Source: Afifellaceae bacterium
Lineage (GTDB): Bacteria > Pseudomonadota > Alphaproteobacteria > Rhizobiales > Afifellaceae
Length of the DNA: 64,000 nt
Direction: 5' to 3'
Assembly: GCA_028284625.1 (NCBI GenBank)
Contig: JANQRH010000005.1
Coordinates: 186,001 to 250,000, forward strand
Part shown: piece by piece, positions 1 through 9,277 of the stretch
Numbering within the stretch: position 1 is the stretch's first letter
Layout: every line of letters begins with the position of its first letter
Notes under the pieces: generated by a model
What the model was told of the DNA's origin: nothing
What the model saw: the letters and a program-made list of their open reading frames with translations, nothing else
The model's database searches: none
Translations under genes and position numbers: made by a program

Positions 1-250
1 CCACCGCGCCGATGTCGAAGCCGACATTCTCCGCCGACAGGCCGTATTCCTTGGCGTTCTGCATGGCGTGAAAGATATCCGCGGAACGCAGAAGCGCCTT
101 AGTCGGGATGCAGCCCCAGTTCGGGCAAACGCCGCCGATATAGGAACGCTCCACAACAGCCGCCTTCAGGCCAAGCTGCGCTGCACGGATCGCCGCCACG
201 TAGCCGCCCGGCCCCGATCCAATGATGATCACGTCGTAGCTGGTCGCCAT
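1..250 (-). CDS. lpdA: Dihydrolipoyl dehydrogenase (E3), N-terminal part only
   Basis: Flavoenzyme that reoxidises dihydrolipoamide in the pyruvate and 2-oxoglutarate dehydrogenase complexes, using FAD and NAD+. The gene reads leftwards and runs off the window, so only about 83 residues are seen. They show the FAD-binding motif [10 protein letters not shown] (residues 8-17) and the redox-active disulfide segment [12 protein letters not shown] (about 41-52). The first cysteine is followed by PNW where most family members have LNV or LNW. The start is the ATG at 248-250. The fragment could also belong to another class I disulfide reductase, but GCIPTK next to [11 protein letters not shown] fits E3 best. 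Confidence 0.85.
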   Translation of the reverse strand, partial: MATSYDVIIIGSGPGGYVAAIRAAQLGLKAAVVERSYIGGVCPNWGCIPTKALLRSADIFHAMQNAKEYGLSAENVGFDIGAV

Positions 251-420
251 GCTCGCTCCCTGAGGAGATGCCGCCGTTTCCGGCTCGTCTGCCCCCACAT
301 AGCGGCTCAGACCCGGCAACGCCACCGCCGCCGCCGGGGGTCAGTCATGCAACATCGGATTGCGTCGCATAGGGGCGGCGGCCGTAGCCGCCGCTCGATG
401 ATCCTCGCCGCAGCGGCGGA

Positions 421-1704
421 TCAGGCTTTCAGCGCCTGGTCGAGATCGGCGATGATGTCTTCCACATCCTCCAGGCCAACAGAGAGCCGCACCACGTCTG
501 GGCCGGCACCGGAGGCCACCTTGGCGTCATCGGTCAGCTGGCTGTGCGTGGTGGATGACGGGTGGATGATGAGCGAGCGCGTGTCGCCGATATTGGCCAG
601 ATGCGAGAAGAGCTCCACGCTCTCCACGATCTTGACGCCGGCTTCGTGGCCGCCGCGCACGCCAAACGTGAGCACCGCACCTGCCCCCTTCGGCGAATAG
701 CGCTTGGCCAGATTGTGATAGCGGTCACCCGGCAGGCCGGCATAGCTGACCCACGTCACCTCATCGTGCTGCGTCAGCCATTCCGCCACCGCCAACGCAT
801 TGTCTGAATGGCGCTGCATTCTGAGCGGCAGCGTCTCAATGCCCGTGAGGAACAGGAACGCATTGAACGGCGCCATGGCCGGGCCGAGGTCGCGCAGCCC
901 GAGGACTCGGCAGGCAATGGCGAACGCGAAATTGCCGAACGTCTCGTGCAGCTTGATGCCGTGATATTCCGGCCGCGGCTCTGAGAGGAGCGGAAAGCGT
1001 CCCTCCGCCGACCAATTGAACGTGCCGCCGTCAACGATGATCCCGCCGATCGAATTGCCGTGGCCGCCCAAGAACTTGGTGAGCGAATGCACAACGACGT
1101 CGGCGCCATGCTCGAAGGGCTTGCAGAGATAGGGCGTCGCGAGCGTGTTGTCGACGATGAGCGGCACGCCCGCTTTCTTCGCGATCTCCGAGATCCCGCT
1201 GATGTCGGTGACGATGCCGCCCGGATTGGCGATCGATTCTATGAAGATCGCCTTCGTGCGCGGCGAAACAGCCGCTTCGAACGTGGAGAGGTCGTCGGTG
1301 TCGGCCCACACCACGTTCCAGCCAAAGCTCTTGAACGAGTGCCCCATCTGATTGATGGAGCCGCCATAGAGCTTCTTGGCAGCGATGATCTCATCGCCCG
1401 GCTGGCAGAGCGTGTGGAAGACGATCGCCTGCGCGGCGTGGCCTGACGCGACAGCAAGCGCTGCGGTTCCCCCTTCAAGGGCGGCGACGCGCTCCTCCAG
1501 CACCGCCTGCGTGGGGTTCATGATGCGCGTGTAGATGTTGCCGAAGGCCTGCAATCCGAAGAGCGAGGCCGCGTGCTCAACGTTGTCGAAGACATAGGAT
1601 GTCGTCTGATAGATCGGCGTGGCACGCGCGCCGGTCGCCGGATCCGGCTTGGCGCCGGCATGGATGGCAAGCGTATTGAAGCCAGGTGTGCGCTCTTCGG
1701 CCAT
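421..1704 (-). CDS. metY: O-acetylhomoserine aminocarboxypropyltransferase (sulfhydrylase)
   Basis: PLP enzyme of the Cys/Met metabolism family that makes homocysteine from O-acetylhomoserine and sulfide. The length of 427 residues is normal for MetY. The Schiff-base lysine lies in SLTKFLGGHG (K210), the PLP-contacting aspartate in VDNT (D185), and the N-terminal substrate region reads YQTTSYVF. The ATG at 1704 follows a strong GGGAGGGA ribosome-binding site. A second PLP trans-sulfuration enzyme, probably MetC, lies at 10502, so the window holds genes for both direct sulfhydrylation and cystathionine cleavage. O-succinylhomoserine sulfhydrylase (MetZ) is an alternative, but MetZ is usually shorter. 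Confidence 0.9.
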   Translation of the reverse strand: MAEERTPGFNTLAIHAGAKPDPATGARATPIYQTTSYVFDNVEHAASLFGLQAFGNIYTRIMNPTQAVLEERVAALEGGTAALAVASGHAAQAIVFHTLCQPGDEIIAAKKLYGGSINQMGHSFKSFGWNVVWADTDDLSTFEAAVSPRTKAIFIESIANPGGIVTDISGISEIAKKAGVPLIVDNTLATPYLCKPFEHGADVVVHSLTKFLGGHGNSIGGIIVDGGTFNWSAEGRFPLLSEPRPEYHGIKLHETFGNFAFAIACRVLGLRDLGPAMAPFNAFLFLTGIETLPLRMQRHSDNALAVAEWLTQHDEVTWVSYAGLPGDRYHNLAKRYSPKGAGAVLTFGVRGGHEAGVKIVESVELFSHLANIGDTRSLIIHPSSTTHSQLTDDAKVASGAGPDVVRLSVGLEDVEDIIADLDQALKA

Positions 1705-1803
1705 ACTAGTCCCTCCCGTCCCGATGGCAGTCGGCTAGGGCTTAGCCCATCCCCAGCCCGTCGCAAAGGTATGGCGTTGCCGGCATCGGCCCGCTGAGAG
1801 AAC

Positions 1804-2337
1804 CTACGTGCCAGGCAAGCCGCGATGCTGGAAGCCGGGCCGCAGTACCGGCTTCTTCGACGACAACACGCGGGAGTTGACGCCACTCCAGCTGATTTCG
1901 CCGGAGAGCCGGCCGTACTCGATCTTGGGACAGCGGTTCATGACGACCGTCAGGCCGGCCGCCTCCGCCTTTGCCGCGGCTTCGTCGTTGCGGATACCAA
2001 GCTGCATCCAGATGACCTTGGGGCGCGGCTGAAGCGTCAGCGCTTCGTCGACAATCCCCGGCGCGTGCTCGGCTCCGCGAAAGATATCGACCATGTCGAT
2101 CGCCTCCGGCACGTCGGCGAGACTTGCATAGACGGTTCGGCCGAGGAGCGTCTCACCGCCATGCCCCGGATTGATCGGGAACACGGCATAGCCCTTGTCG
2201 ATGAGATAGCGCACGACGAAGTAGCTGGGCCGCACATCCTTCAGGCTTGCCCCGACAATGGCGACGGAGCGCACGCTGTTGAGGATTCCGCTGATTTCCG
2301 CGTCGGAGTAGGTGTGATGGCTCACGAGCCCGGCCAT
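1804..2337 (-). CDS. CoA-binding domain protein (YccU-like)
   Basis: A 177-residue protein made of one Rossmann-type CoA-binding domain, as in the CoA-binding half of succinyl-CoA synthetase. VAIVGAS (residues 25-31) is the nucleotide-binding loop, followed by a YFVVRYLIDKGYAVFPINP strand-helix-strand segment. A later MNRCPKIEY segment is typical of the YccU group. The start overlaps the end of the ECHDC3-like hydratase gene by 16 bases, so the two are probably translationally coupled. The family is known to bind CoA or persulfidated CoA; the physiological role is not settled and cannot be deduced here. Confidence 0.85.
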   Translation of the reverse strand: MAGLVSHHTYSDAEISGILNSVRSVAIVGASLKDVRPSYFVVRYLIDKGYAVFPINPGHGGETLLGRTVYASLADVPEAIDMVDIFRGAEHAPGIVDEALTLQPRPKVIWMQLGIRNDEAAAKAEAAGLTVVMNRCPKIEYGRLSGEISWSGVNSRVLSSKKPVLRPGFQHRGLPGT

Positions 2338-3137
2338 CGCGGCTTGCGCTTCTCGACAAAAGCGCCGATCCCCTCCTCCGCCTCCGCCGCCAGCATGTTC
2401 TCCGTCATGACCCGCGCGGTGTAGGCATAGGCCTCAGCAAGCGCCATCTCCGCCTGGGCGTAGAACGCTTCCTTGCCGATCTTCACGATTGCCGCGGGTT
2501 TGGAGGCGACAAGCTCCGCTAACTCAGCCGTTGCTGTCTGCAATTCGGCCGCCGGGACGACGCGGTTGACGAGCCCCATCTCATAGGCGCGGGCCGCCGA
2601 TATCGGCTCCCCGCCCAACAGCATCTCCATGGCGTGCTTCTGGTGTACTTTGCGCGACAGCGGCACCATGGGCATGGAACAAAAAAGCCCGATATCCACG
2701 CCGGGCGTCTGGAACCGAGCAGCTTCGCTCGCCACAACAAGATCGCAGTTCGCCACGAGTTGGCAGCCGGCCGCCGTCGCGATCCCCGCCACCTCGGCGA
2801 TTACCGGCTTGGGCTGGCGCACGATCGCCTGCATCAGCGTCCCGCAGCGCCCCATGAGCTCTTCGTAGAACGCCCGCCCGCGATCGGGATCGTTGCGGTG
2901 CGCGGTGATTTCCTTGAGGTCGTGCCCGGCCGAAAAGATGCGTGCCCCACCCGCGATGATGACAACCCGCGTGTCTCGATCGGACGAGGCCTCGTCCATA
3001 GCACCGACCAGCGCGTCGAGCATCGCAAGCGACAGCGCGTTAGCCGGCGGGTTGGAAAGCGTGATCCGCCGCACGCCCGCGTCGACGCTCACATCGACCA
3101 TCACCGTCGTCAGGTCCGCTTGCTCCGCGATGCTCAT
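2322..3137 (-). CDS. Enoyl-CoA hydratase/isomerase family protein, ECHDC3-like
   Basis: Crotonase-fold protein of 271 residues. The oxyanion-hole segments are FSAGHDLKE (about 68-76) and GIATAAGCQL (about 118-127). The C-terminal parts LFCSMP, EMLLGGEPIS and AFVEKRKPRW match my memory of mitochondrial ECHDC3 rather than of classical hydratases. The two catalytic glutamates of true hydratases are not at their usual places: GCQL replaces GCEL, and PGVDIG replaces a PE-type segment. Hydratase activity is therefore doubtful. I chose the ATG at 3137 because AAGGAG lies 5 bases upstream; the longer frame begins at 3152 without such a site. Confidence 0.82.
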   Translation of the reverse strand: MSIAEQADLTTVMVDVSVDAGVRRITLSNPPANALSLAMLDALVGAMDEASSDRDTRVVIIAGGARIFSAGHDLKEITAHRNDPDRGRAFYEELMGRCGTLMQAIVRQPKPVIAEVAGIATAAGCQLVANCDLVVASEAARFQTPGVDIGLFCSMPMVPLSRKVHQKHAMEMLLGGEPISAARAYEMGLVNRVVPAAELQTATAELAELVASKPAAIVKIGKEAFYAQAEMALAEAYAYTARVMTENMLAAEAEEGIGAFVEKRKPRWPGS

Positions 3138-3254
3138 CGCAACTCCTTGCAATTGTCGGCAGACCAGCTAGCGGTGCGCGCGGCATCGTTCCATGGTATT
3201 ATATTACCTCTCACCTAATATTCTGATTTTATGGCGATTTCCCATCCGCCAAGC

Positions 3255-3284
3255 CTTGACAGGGACACAGCACTCGCCCTATCT
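3255..3284 (+). promoter_or_regulatory. Probable promoter of rplM-rpsI
   Basis: CTTGAC at 3255-3260, an 18-base spacer and CTATCT at 3279-3284 resemble the alphaproteobacterial housekeeping promoter consensus CTTGAC-N17-CTATAT. A start just downstream would leave a leader of about 45 bases before the rplM ATG. The match is by eye; no transcript data are available. Confidence 0.5.
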
Positions 3285-3335
3285 GCCCGCCATCAGCGGC
3301 CCGCATGGGCCGCCTTATCTTTTCGGAAGAAACGC

Positions 3336-3800
3336 ATGAAGACCTATTCCGCAAAGCCGGCGGAGGTGGAGAAGAAGTGGGTTCTCGTTGACGCTGAGAA
3401 TCTCGTCGTCGGTCGGCTGGCCGCTCTTGTCGCCACGCGCCTCCGCGGCAAGCACAAGCCCACCTTCACGCCGCATGTCGACATGGGCGACAACGTCGTC
3501 GTCATCAATGCAGACAAGGTGGTACTCACCGGGCGCAAGCTGGACCAGAAGAAGTATCATTGGCACACCGGCTGGCCGGGCGGCATCAAGGAACGCACGG
3601 CGCGCAAGGTGATGGAAGGCCGGTTCCCGGAGCGCGTGGTGGAAAAGGCTGTGGAGCGCATGCTGCCGCGCGGGCCGCTTGGCCGGCGCCAGCTGAAGAA
3701 CCTCCGGGTCTATGCCGGCACCGAGCATCCGCATGAGGCGCAGCAACCGGAAGTGCTGGACGTCGCCTCGCTGTCGAAGAAGAACATCAGGATAGTGTGA
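3336..3800 (+). CDS. rplM: 50S ribosomal protein L13
   Basis: Large-subunit ribosomal protein of 154 residues, the usual length in alphaproteobacteria. Typical segments are [15 protein letters not shown] (about 13-27), [18 protein letters not shown] and [12 protein letters not shown] near residues 109-120. The frame is open from 3231, but ATG 3336 has GGAAGAAA just upstream and gives the family start MKTYSAKP. It is followed directly by rpsI, the conserved L13-S9 pair. Confidence 0.97.
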   Translation: MKTYSAKPAEVEKKWVLVDAENLVVGRLAALVATRLRGKHKPTFTPHVDMGDNVVVINADKVVLTGRKLDQKKYHWHTGWPGGIKERTARKVMEGRFPERVVEKAVERMLPRGPLGRRQLKNLRVYAGTEHPHEAQQPEVLDVASLSKKNIRIV

Positions 3801-3802
3801 CC

Positions 3803-4279
3803 ATGGCTCAGTCGCTTGAAGATCTCGCCGCGCTGACCGACGGCGCCGAAGCGCAGCCCGAAGCGCCGATGCATGTGCAGAAGCTCGACCAGTACGGCCG
3901 CGCCTACGCCACCGGCAAACGCAAGGATGCCGTCGCCCGTGTCTGGGTGAAGCCTGGCTCCGGCCGCATCGTCGTCAACGACAAGGAATACACTGAATAT
4001 TTCGGCCGCCCGGTGCTGCAGATGATCATCTGCCAGCCCATCATGCTGACCGATCGCAACGGCCAATACGATATCATGGCCACCGTGTCCGGCGGTGGGC
4101 TGTCGGGTCAGGCCGGCGCACTCCGCCACGGCATCTCCAAGGCGCTGACGCATTACGAGCCGGATCTGCGCCCTGTTCTGAAGCGCAACGGCTTCCTCAC
4201 CCGCGACGCCCGTGTCGTGGAGCGCAAGAAGTACGGCCGCCGCAAGGCCCGCCGCAGCTTCCAGTTCTCCAAGCGCTAG
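3803..4279 (+). CDS. rpsI: 30S ribosomal protein S9
   Basis: Small-subunit ribosomal protein of 158 residues whose C-terminal tail reaches the P-site tRNA. It shows [19 protein letters not shown], the [19 protein letters not shown] core, and the family ending [10 protein letters not shown]. An upstream GTG at 3797 overlaps the rplM stop (TGA 3798-3800) and is only 4 bases from AGGA at 3789-3792. The ATG at 3803 is 10 bases from it, so either start is possible. Close spacing indicates one transcript with rplM, ending at the hairpin at 4313. Confidence 0.97.
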   Translation: MAQSLEDLAALTDGAEAQPEAPMHVQKLDQYGRAYATGKRKDAVARVWVKPGSGRIVVNDKEYTEYFGRPVLQMIICQPIMLTDRNGQYDIMATVSGGGLSGQAGALRHGISKALTHYEPDLRPVLKRNGFLTRDARVVERKKYGRRKARRSFQFSKR

Positions 4280-4312
4280 CGGTCGCCAAGTTCGGATCAA
4301 TAAGACGGTTGA

Positions 4313-4348
4313 GAAAGGGCGGACCAGCGGTCCGCTCTTTCTGTTTTG
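4313..4348 (+). terminator. Rho-independent terminator of rplM-rpsI
   Basis: A 13-base-pair stem with one G-U pair joins 4313-4325 and 4329-4341 around the loop AGC. A T-rich run follows at 4342-4347. It lies 33 bases after the rpsI stop codon. Confidence 0.85.
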
Positions 4349-4485
4349 GGGCGAACGAAAGCTGATCTAGCCGCCACAAATACTGAAAATGCCGCAGATT
4401 GGGTCCATTTCCGGCTAATCAATCAGCGCAGAAGTTCACCGAATCGGTCATAATCGTGCCACTTGCCCCCACTATCGGAGGTGGC

Positions 4486-4707
4486 ATGAGCACGCAGTTC
4501 CAATCGATTATCGAGGCTGGCGTTCAGCACGCGAAGGCACGGAAAGGCGTGATCTGGGCGGACGCTTTTGCGCGGCGGATCGCATCGTCGACCCCGCTTT
4601 CGGTGCGCGAAGCCGAAATTTCCCGGCAGATTGCGCGTGAAGCAGCGCGTGCTGGCGTGGCGATCGAGTCCGCCAGGCCCGGCTCGGTTTTGCAAAGCAA
4701 CGCGTAA
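4486..4707 (+). CDS. Small hypothetical protein (73 aa)
   Basis: Not recognised. The frame encodes 73 residues starting MSTQFQSIIEAG, mostly predicted helix (AEISRQIAREAARAGVAIE). The ATG at 4486 has GGAGGT 3 bases upstream, a short spacing. The frame is open further upstream to 4399, but that part overlaps the region just after the rpsI terminator and looks non-coding. Third-position GC looks coding-like. The reverse strand also carries an open frame here, but it runs back antisense through the agmatinase gene and I treat it as a shadow. The gene stands alone between rpsI and the agmatinase gene. Confidence 0.45.
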   Translation: MSTQFQSIIEAGVQHAKARKGVIWADAFARRIASSTPLSVREAEISRQIAREAARAGVAIESARPGSVLQSNA

Positions 4708-4821
4708 GCGCCGGACCGAAAGTCGGCCGCAGCCTCGACCGATATTGCACGCCGTTCCTGACGGCAGGTTCGTTCGCGTGCCTTCCCTCTTCAGCGCTGA
4801 ACGACTATCGAAGGCGTCATC

Positions 4822-5778
4822 ATGGCCGAGACGCCCGACAAGCCCCCCATCGACCACGCCTTCCGCGCTACGTCGCTGAAGGGCGGCGCCGACGACCCGA
4901 CCTATGCCGGCGCGCTTTCCTTCATGCGCCGGCGTTATTCGCGGGATCTCGCAAATGTCGACCTCGCGATCCTCGGCGTGCCGCTTGACGTCGCCGTCAC
5001 CAATCGACCGGGCGCCCGCTTCGGCCCGCAGGCCATCCGCCGCGCATCGGCGATCTTTGACGGCGACCCGCAATACCCCTTCGGCATCGATCTCTTCGCG
5101 AACCTCGCCGCCATCGATTACGGCGACGTGGCGCTCGACCTGCATCATCCGCTGACGATCCCTGAGAGCATCGAGGCGGAGGCGCGGCGCATCGTTGACG
5201 CCGGCGTGCACCTCTTTTCGCTCGGCGGCGACCATTTCGTCACCTGGCCGCTCCTCAAGGCGCATGCGGCGAAGCACGGACCGCTGGCGCTCGTGCAGTT
5301 CGACGCTCATCAGGACACGTGGGACGACGACGGCCAGGAACTCTCGCATGGCACATTCGTTACTCGCGCGGTGCATGAGGGCGTTATCGTCCCCGGCCGC
5401 TCCATACAAATCGGCATTCGCACGCAAGCGCCGGAGGATTGCGGCATCGAAATTCTACACGCCCACGAAGCGCACGGGATGTCAGCGGACGCAATCGCGG
5501 CGCGCATCGCGGAGCGCGTTGGCGACGCCCCCGCCTACCTGACCTTCGACATCGACTGCCTCGACCCCGCCTTTGCGCCCGGCACCGGCACGCCGGTCGC
5601 CGGCGGTCTCTCATCCGCACATGCGCTGATGACGCTCGCCGCACTTGGCGCATTGAACTTTGTAGGCGGTGATGTGGTGGAGGTCTCGCCGCCTTACGAC
5701 CACGCCGACATCACCGCGATCGCCGCGGCCACCGTGGCACACCACTATATCGGGCTGCTGGCGACGAAGCGCCGCTGA
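4822..5778 (+). CDS. speB: Agmatinase (ureohydrolase family)
   Basis: Binuclear manganese enzyme that hydrolyses agmatine to putrescine and urea. At 318 residues it has the usual length. The metal-binding motifs are visible: SLGGDHFVTWP (about 133-143), QFDAHQDTW (about 156-164) and FDIDCLDPAFAPGTGTP (about 241-257). The N-terminal segment TNRPGARFGPQAIRR is also typical. Related ureohydrolases (guanidinobutyrase, proclavaminate amidinohydrolase) share these motifs, so the substrate is inferred. It converges with the aapP end at 5800, with 21 bases between. Confidence 0.85.
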   Translation: MAETPDKPPIDHAFRATSLKGGADDPTYAGALSFMRRRYSRDLANVDLAILGVPLDVAVTNRPGARFGPQAIRRASAIFDGDPQYPFGIDLFANLAAIDYGDVALDLHHPLTIPESIEAEARRIVDAGVHLFSLGGDHFVTWPLLKAHAAKHGPLALVQFDAHQDTWDDDGQELSHGTFVTRAVHEGVIVPGRSIQIGIRTQAPEDCGIEILHAHEAHGMSADAIAARIAERVGDAPAYLTFDIDCLDPAFAPGTGTPVAGGLSSAHALMTLAALGALNFVGGDVVEVSPPYDHADITAIAAATVAHHYIGLLATKRR

Positions 5779-5799
5779 CGCAGGCGCGGCCGCGCTCGG

Positions 5800-6591
5800 T
5801 CAGTGCAGGATCTGGCTGAGGAACAGCTTGGTGCGCTCGTGGCGCGGATCGTTGAAGAACGCTTCCGGCTCGTTCTGCTCGATGATCTGGCCCTGGTCCA
5901 TGAAGATGACGCGGTTGGCCACCTGCCGTGCAAAGCCCATCTCGTGGGTGACGCAGAGCATGGTCATGCCCTCCTCCGCGAGGCCGACCATCACGTCGAG
6001 CACTTCCTTGATCATCTCCGGGTCGAGCGCCGACGTCGGCTCGTCGAACAGCATGATGCGCGGGCTCATGCAAAGCGCCCGCGCAATCGCCACGCGTTGC
6101 TGCTGACCGCCGGAAAGCTGCCCCGGATATTTCTGCGCCTGCTCCGGAATCTTCACCCGGGTCAGATAGTGCATGGCGATCTCATCGGCCTCTTTCTTCG
6201 GCATCTTACGCACCCAGATCGGCGCCAGCGTGCAGTTCTCCATGATGGTGAGATGCGGGAAGAGGTTGAAGTGCTGAAACACCATGCCGACTTCGCGGCG
6301 GATCTCGTCGATCCGCTTCAGATCGTTGGTGAGCTCGATCCCGTCGACGACGATCTTGCCTTTCTGATGCTCCTCCAGCCGGTTGATGCAACGGATCATC
6401 GTCGACTTGCCGGAACCCGACGGCCCGCAAATGACAATGCGCTCGCCGCGCCGCACCGAAAGATCGATGTTCTTCAGCACATGGAACTCGCCGAACCACT
6501 TGTTGACGCCGTCCATCTCGATGGCGACTTCGCTCTCTATGTGCGCGTCGACATGGCGAATGTCCTGAGCCGTTACGACGTTCTCGCTCAT
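5800..6591 (-). CDS. aapP: General L-amino acid ABC transporter, ATP-binding protein
   Basis: ATPase of a polar amino-acid importer, 263 residues. The Walker A loop is GPSGSGKS (56-63), the signature LSGGQ (159-163) and the Walker B segment IMLFDEP (179-185), followed by SALDPEM. It is the last gene of the order aapJ-aapQ-aapM-aapP, read leftwards, 11 bases after aapM. The Rhizobium Aap system imports a broad range of L-amino acids; that specificity is inferred from gene order and likeness. Confidence 0.93.
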   Translation of the reverse strand: MSENVVTAQDIRHVDAHIESEVAIEMDGVNKWFGEFHVLKNIDLSVRRGERIVICGPSGSGKSTMIRCINRLEEHQKGKIVVDGIELTNDLKRIDEIRREVGMVFQHFNLFPHLTIMENCTLAPIWVRKMPKKEADEIAMHYLTRVKIPEQAQKYPGQLSGGQQQRVAIARALCMSPRIMLFDEPTSALDPEMIKEVLDVMVGLAEEGMTMLCVTHEMGFARQVANRVIFMDQGQIIEQNEPEAFFNDPRHERTKLFLSQILH

Positions 6592-6602
6592 CAGCGTGGC
6601 TC

Positions 6603-7955
6603 CTAGTGCTTATGGCCGGTACTGAGCCGGCGCTCCGTGAAGATGGAATAGCGGGACATGGCAAAACAAAAGACCCAATAGACGACCGCCGCGAAGAAAT
6701 AAGCCGTGGTCGCCTGAACGGGGCTCGCCCAGGTCGGATCGGTGAAGCTCGACTGCATCTGCCCCAGAAAATCGAACAGGCCGATAATCAGCACCAGGGT
6801 GGTATCCTTGAAGAGCCCGATGAAGGTGTTGACGATGCCCGGGATGACCAGCGTCAGAGCTTGCGGCAGGACGATGAGCCGCGTCTTCTGCCAGTAAGTC
6901 AGGCCGACCGCATCGGCGCCTTCATATTGCCCCTTGGAAATGGCCTGCAGGCCGCCGCGCACGACCTCCGCCATATAGGCCGCGGAGAACAACGCCACGC
7001 CGATCAGAGCGCGCAGGAGCTTATCGAAGGTCACCCCTTCCGGCAGGAAGAGCGGCAGCATCACCGACGACATGAAGAGCACGGTGATCAGCGGCACGCC
7101 GCGCCAGAATTCGATGAAGGCGACGCATACGGCGCGCACGATCGGCATGTTGGAGCGCCGCCCCAGCGCCAACAAGATGCCCAGCGGCAGCGAAGCTGCA
7201 ATGCCGGTGACGGCGATGACCAGCGTCACCAATAGACCGCCCCAGACATCCGTCTCCACGTGGCTGAGGCCGAAATCGATACCGAGTATAAAAAGGAGCA
7301 CCGCGATCGCGACCATCGAAAGCCCGGTGACTCGCACCGGGCCCAGCGAGGTCGTGCCCGTCGCCCGCCCCCAGGCATAGACAATGGCGCAGACGATCAC
7401 GGTCAGGATGAGATAGTCGATCCAGAACCCCTGCCCCGTGATGAACGGACCGTAGTCGAAATGGCCGCCGGTCAGGAGGAGCAACGCCGCCACCGGAAAA
7501 ATCACCGACATATAGAGGATGTTCTCGCGCTTGAACGGAGCCGACGGGATCAGCATCGGCACCAGTCCAATGGCGAACAGCACGAACACGATGTCCACGC
7601 GCCAGCGGGCGTCGAACGGATAGCGCCCGTAGACGAACTGCGCGAAGTAATCGCCAACATAGGGCCAGCAGGCGCCGAACCAGCCGTCCGGCAGAACGCC
7701 GCCTTGGGCGATGGTCGTGCACGCTTCGCGGTTTTCGCCGGTCCACACCGCATCGATCAAGGAGAACTGGATCAATGGCGGAACCACGACCCAGATGACC
7801 CACGCGCCGAGCAGCGTCAGCAGCGTGTTGGCCCAGCTTGAGAACAGGTTCTGGCGCAGCCAGCCGACAAAGCCCGTGTCGCGCCTCGGCGCCGGCGCAT
7901 CGGGCACCATTTCGGTGCGCACATAGGAGAGATCGGTCATGCTTGTATCGGCCAT
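6603..7955 (-). CDS. aapM: General L-amino acid ABC transporter permease AapM
   Basis: Inner-membrane permease of 450 residues with an extended N-terminal half, as in the AapM/BztC group, and a C-terminal domain of the HisM type. The EAA-type loop reads [20 protein letters not shown] in the C-terminal third, where the ATPase docks. Several hydrophobic segments are clear. It lies 3 bases after aapQ and 11 before aapP, so the three genes are cotranscribed. The start at 7955 gives [11 protein letters not shown]; the ATG at 7940 is a possible alternative. Confidence 0.92.
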   Translation of the reverse strand: MADTSMTDLSYVRTEMVPDAPAPRRDTGFVGWLRQNLFSSWANTLLTLLGAWVIWVVVPPLIQFSLIDAVWTGENREACTTIAQGGVLPDGWFGACWPYVGDYFAQFVYGRYPFDARWRVDIVFVLFAIGLVPMLIPSAPFKRENILYMSVIFPVAALLLLTGGHFDYGPFITGQGFWIDYLILTVIVCAIVYAWGRATGTTSLGPVRVTGLSMVAIAVLLFILGIDFGLSHVETDVWGGLLVTLVIAVTGIAASLPLGILLALGRRSNMPIVRAVCVAFIEFWRGVPLITVLFMSSVMLPLFLPEGVTFDKLLRALIGVALFSAAYMAEVVRGGLQAISKGQYEGADAVGLTYWQKTRLIVLPQALTLVIPGIVNTFIGLFKDTTLVLIIGLFDFLGQMQSSFTDPTWASPVQATTAYFFAAVVYWVFCFAMSRYSIFTERRLSTGHKH

Positions 7956-7958
7956 GAC

Positions 7959-9173
7959 CTAGCGCTCCACCAGCGCCATGCGCGCGTTGTACCAGTTCAT
8001 GAAGAGCGACGTGATGAGCGAGATCATCAGATAGGTCGCCATCGTGATGAGGATGAACTCCACCGCCCGGCCCGTCTGATTGAGCGCCGTACCGGCGAAC
8101 ACGGAAACCAAATCCGGATAGGCGATCGCGACCGCCAGCGAGGAGTTCTTGGTCAGGTTCAGATATTGGCTGGTGAGCGGCGGAATGATCACGCGCATCG
8201 CCTGGGGAATGATCACCAGCCGCAAGGTCGGGCCGGACCTCAGGCCAAGCGAATAAGACGCCTCCGTCTGTCCCCTTGAGACGGCGAGGATGCCGGCGCG
8301 GACGATCTCGGCGATAAACGACGCGGTGTAGGTGCTGAGAGCCAGAAGCAGGCCCATCAGCTCAGGAAACAGTCGGGCGCCGCCGCGCGGACCGAAATTG
8401 CCGAGCGTCGGATATTCCAGCGTCAGCGGCCTGCCCCAGATCAGCGCGACGAGAAGCAGGGAGACGACAAGCGCTGCAACGATCAGGCCGACGCTCGCCA
8501 GGAAAACCGGGAACGGCTGGCCGGTGGCTGCCAGCCGTTTCCGCGCCCAGGACGAAATCGCGAAGCAGCCGAGGATCGCCAGCAGAAGGGCGATGACCAC
8601 AACAGAGAAGCCTTCGCCGAAGATCGGACTCGGCGCGTACCAGCCGGCAATGTTGAGGAGCCCGAACGGGCCCAGATCGAGCGCTTCGCGCTTTGCCGGC
8701 AGAAGCCTGAGAACAGCGAAGTACCAGATAAAGATCTGCAGGAGCAGCGGGATATTGCGCAGCACCTCGATATAGACGGTCGCCGCGCGCGCAATGATCC
8801 AGTTGTTGGAAAGCCGCGCAATCCCGACGATGAAGCCGAGCACCGTGGCCAGAACAACGCCGAGTGCTGCGACCAGCAGCGTATTGAGCAGCCCGACAAC
8901 ATAGACGCGGCCGTAGGTGGAGTTCTCCTGATACTCAATCAGCGTCTGATTGATTGAGAACCCGGCCGTGTTCCACAAAATGCCGAAGCCGAACTCAATG
9001 CCCTGCGCACGGAGATTGGCGGCCGTATTGCTGATCAGCCACCAGGCAAAGCTGACGACGCCGATGACGAGCAGAACCTGAAACAGCACGCCTCTTACGC
9101 GCTGGTCGTTCAGCACCGAGAAGCCGCTGCCGCCCCCCGCAAGCCTTGGAACGCCTGCGTCCTGCACTGCCAT
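7959..9173 (-). CDS. aapQ: General L-amino acid ABC transporter permease AapQ
   Basis: Inner-membrane permease of 404 residues, partner of AapM in the heterodimeric channel. It has the long N-terminal extension seen in AapQ/BztB, including an INQTLIEYQENSTYGRVYVVG region (about residues 73-93), and the docking loop SFIAEIVRAGILAVSRGQTE. Multiple membrane segments are evident. It is separated from aapJ by 104 bases that hold a strong hairpin (9239-9267), which probably lowers its expression relative to the binding protein. Confidence 0.92.
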   Translation of the reverse strand: MAVQDAGVPRLAGGGSGFSVLNDQRVRGVLFQVLLVIGVVSFAWWLISNTAANLRAQGIEFGFGILWNTAGFSINQTLIEYQENSTYGRVYVVGLLNTLLVAALGVVLATVLGFIVGIARLSNNWIIARAATVYIEVLRNIPLLLQIFIWYFAVLRLLPAKREALDLGPFGLLNIAGWYAPSPIFGEGFSVVVIALLLAILGCFAISSWARKRLAATGQPFPVFLASVGLIVAALVVSLLLVALIWGRPLTLEYPTLGNFGPRGGARLFPELMGLLLALSTYTASFIAEIVRAGILAVSRGQTEASYSLGLRSGPTLRLVIIPQAMRVIIPPLTSQYLNLTKNSSLAVAIAYPDLVSVFAGTALNQTGRAVEFILITMATYLMISLITSLFMNWYNARMALVER

Positions 9174-9238
9174 GTTTCAGCCCATCGCCACGGCTCGACC
9201 GGCGCCACGCATGTCACGTGCACCGGTATCGACCAAAG

Positions 9239-9267
9239 AAAAAGACCCGGCCATTGCTGGCCGGGTC
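9239..9267 (-). terminator. Intercistronic hairpin between aapJ and aapQ
   Basis: On the minus strand a 10-base-pair perfect stem (9244-9253 with 9258-9267, loop of four) is followed by a run of T residues (9239-9243). It lies directly after the aapJ stop codon. It looks like a partial terminator or mRNA-stabilising hairpin that keeps binding-protein levels above those of the permeases, a known arrangement in such operons. Confidence 0.8.
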
Positions 9268-9277
9268 CTTCTGGTTT

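Noticed and set aside
4423..5427. Minus-strand open frame of 334 codons
   Set aside because: Antisense to agmatinase and the small gene at 4486; Arg-rich composition typical of shadow frames.
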